Shown: one piece after another, positions 4,584 to 5,562 of the stretch | Layout: every line of letters begins with the position of its first letter | How positions within the stretch are numbered: position 1 is the stretch's first letter | Assembly (NCBI GenBank): GCA_031257815.1 | Contig: JAIRNX010000033.1 | Location: forward strand, 1-5,562 | From: Lactobacillales bacterium | GTDB lineage: Bacteria > Bacillota > Bacilli > Lactobacillales > Streptococcaceae | Length of the DNA: 5,562 bases | Reading direction: 5' to 3' | Translations under genes and position numbers: made by a program | Notes under the pieces: model-generated | Database searches by the model: none | What the model was told of the DNA's origin: nothing | The model's input: the letters and a program-made list of their open reading frames with translations, nothing else

Positions 4584-5176
4584 TGCTTGAATTAGTAACG
4601 CAATGTTCTATAGTTCCTCTTTCGCCAGAGCAACCTATTATTGATTTTGATTGCGGCAACGATGATTTAAATGACTTCTTTAACAATGAAGCCATTCATT
4701 ATCAAAATCAACTGTTAGGACAAACCTATTTTTTCAGGCATAATGAAATGCATAAAATAGTATGCGCTTTTTCTCTTGCGCCGGACGGATTGAAAACCTA
4801 TAATCTTCCGGGTAGTCGCCGTAAAAAAGTAAAAGAATATATCCCGTGGGAAAAATCATTGCAATCTTATCCGGCATTTCTTATTGGACGTTTAGGGGTT
4901 GCTTCTGAATTTGCAAAACAAGGCGTTGGTTCTCAATTAATCGAATTTATCAAACACATTTGTTTCAATCAATATAAGAATCTTTGCCGTTTTTTGTTGG
5001 TCGATGCATACAACAATCCGGATGTGTTGAATTTCTATTGGCGGAACGATTTTATGCCTGTATTCTTTACCGAAAAACAAGAGCGGGAATATTATAATCG
5101 ACCGGATACAGAGCCATTACAAACACGGTTTTTATTCTATGATATGATACACTGGAAAAACCGTTCAGGTTTATAA
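4583..5176 (+). CDS. GNAT-family N-acetyltransferase, probable TacT-like toxin
   Basis: This 197-residue GNAT enzyme would transfer an acetyl group from acetyl-CoA; TacT-like relatives acetylate the amino acid on charged tRNAs and stop translation. FDCGNDDLNDFFNNEA (22-37) is the hallmark opening of this toxin group. The acetyl-CoA site is IGRLGVASEFAKQGVGSQL (101-119). FYWRNDF (151-157) carries Y152 at the position of the usual catalytic tyrosine. In the pyrophosphate loop, normally (Q/R)xxGxG, the first residue is A111 (AKQGVG), which may weaken cofactor binding. The gene overlaps the small upstream gene by one base, and a terminator follows 22 bases later, so the pair is a compact two-gene operon. 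A housekeeping GNAT is the alternative, but the context and N-terminal motif favour a toxin. Confidence 0.88.
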   Translation: MLELVTQCSIVPLSPEQPIIDFDCGNDDLNDFFNNEAIHYQNQLLGQTYFFRHNEMHKIVCAFSLAPDGLKTYNLPGSRRKKVKEYIPWEKSLQSYPAFLIGRLGVASEFAKQGVGSQLIEFIKHICFNQYKNLCRFLLVDAYNNPDVLNFYWRNDFMPVFFTEKQEREYYNRPDTEPLQTRFLFYDMIHWKNRSGL

Positions 5177-5197
5177 ATACGAATTCGTTATACTCAT

Positions 5198-5242
5198 AAA
5201 GCGTGCAAACCAATCATCAAAAGGTTTGCACGCTTTTTTTTT
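5198..5242 (+). terminator. Strong intrinsic terminator of the toxin-antitoxin operon
   Basis: A perfect 14-bp stem, AAAGCGTGCAAACC (5198-5211) with GGTTTGCACGCTTT (5223-5236), has an 11-base loop and runs into nine consecutive T residues (5234-5242). It ends the toxin transcript 22 bases after the stop codon and insulates the SusC-like gene from it. Confidence 0.93.
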
Positions 5243-5307
5243 GCAAATTCTAAATAAAAAATAAAAGGATAAACAAAATTTATTAATCTAATCTTTAAAG
5301 TTATGAT

Positions 5308-5562
5308 ATGAAAAGTTTAAAAAAGAAAACACAATTACTTTTATGGTTACTTTTTATCCCGCTTCTTTCATTCGGGCAAACGGCTGTTACCGGTATAGTA
5401 GCTGACGCCAACGGCGAACTTATTATCGGCGCCAACGTCATGGAAAAAGGCGCAAGGAACAGCACAGTAACCGATGTAAACGGCAAATTCACGCTCAACG
5501 TAGCAGAAGGCGCCGTGCTGCAAGTATCCTTCCTCGGATACATCACCCGGGAAATAGCCGCT
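5308..5562 (+). CDS. SusC/RagA-type TonB-dependent receptor, N-terminal fragment
   Basis: These are the first 85 codons of a gene that runs off the right edge. Residues 1-24 form a signal peptide (MKSLKKK, a Leu-rich core, then SFGQ), directing it to the outer membrane. Residues 25-85 form the carboxypeptidase-regulatory-like domain of SusC proteins: VTGIVADANGELIIGANV, then STVTDVNGKFTLNV, then LQVSFLGYITREI. SusC-type receptors import oligosaccharides with a SusD lipoprotein partner, and full members are about 1,000 residues, so most of the gene lies outside. The barrel, plug and SusD partner are inferred. The ATG at 5308 gives a complete signal peptide, while the ATG at 5303 is followed by an immediate stop. 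No clear -7 box is visible in the 65 bases after the terminator. Confidence 0.93.
   Translation, partial: MKSLKKKTQLLLWLLFIPLLSFGQTAVTGIVADANGELIIGANVMEKGARNSTVTDVNGKFTLNVAEGAVLQVSFLGYITREIAA

Noticed and set aside
5301..5546. Minus-strand 81-codon frame at the right edge
   Set aside because: It is antisense to the SusC signal peptide and N-terminal domain, which are unmistakable on the plus strand.

Overview
The window looks like accessory DNA from the Bacteroidota, most likely the order Bacteroidales. Three signals support this: the start of a SusC/RagA-type TonB-dependent receptor at the right edge, the start of a periplasmic-propeller (hybrid two-component type) sensor at the left edge, and several Bacteroidota-style -7 promoter boxes (TAnnTTTG) with no Shine-Dalgarno sequences. 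The two edge genes point outwards, and about 5.2 kb of small, mostly mobile or accessory modules lies between them. One reading is that these modules accumulated between a glycan-responsive regulator and the polysaccharide utilisation genes it might control. The window does not show that the two edge genes belong together.

Left part (1-1062). After the partial sensor gene (1-126, minus) comes a 634-bp element (215-848). It carries a single-domain HUH (Y1) transposase of the IS200/REP-associated (RAYT) type, enclosed by two nested perfect inverted repeats of 34 bp and 24 bp, each of which can also fold as a hairpin. Next to it is a short minus-strand reading frame (882-1025) that I recognise as a broken KilA-N-domain gene: it keeps both ends of the N-terminal segment but lacks the middle and the C-terminus. 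It still has a promoter box.

Middle (1066-3038). A two-gene minus-strand operon encodes an OLD/ABC-like AAA ATPase (376 aa) and a 206-aa partner, coupled by a 4-base ATGA overlap. The partner may be a divergent PD-(D/E)xK-like nuclease. The operon sits between two copies of a perfect 35-bp direct repeat. Its layout is that of an ATPase-effector anti-phage module, but I cannot match it to a named system.

Right-middle (3118-4305). A rightward promoter box precedes an ATG-initiated frame that runs straight into an 84-bp (CA)n microsatellite. As sequenced, the frame ends after 58 codons. Gain of one CA unit, or loss of two, would fuse it to a second open frame that ends in 21-bp (7-residue) tandem repeats. 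This is the layout of a phase-variable locus. A GC-rich gene for a 219-aa protein of unknown function follows, then a long AT-rich hairpin repeat.

Right part (4377-5562). A probable type II toxin-antitoxin pair (55-aa antitoxin, GNAT acetyltransferase toxin; 1-base overlap) has its own promoter box and a strong intrinsic terminator. The SusC-like receptor gene then starts and runs off the window.
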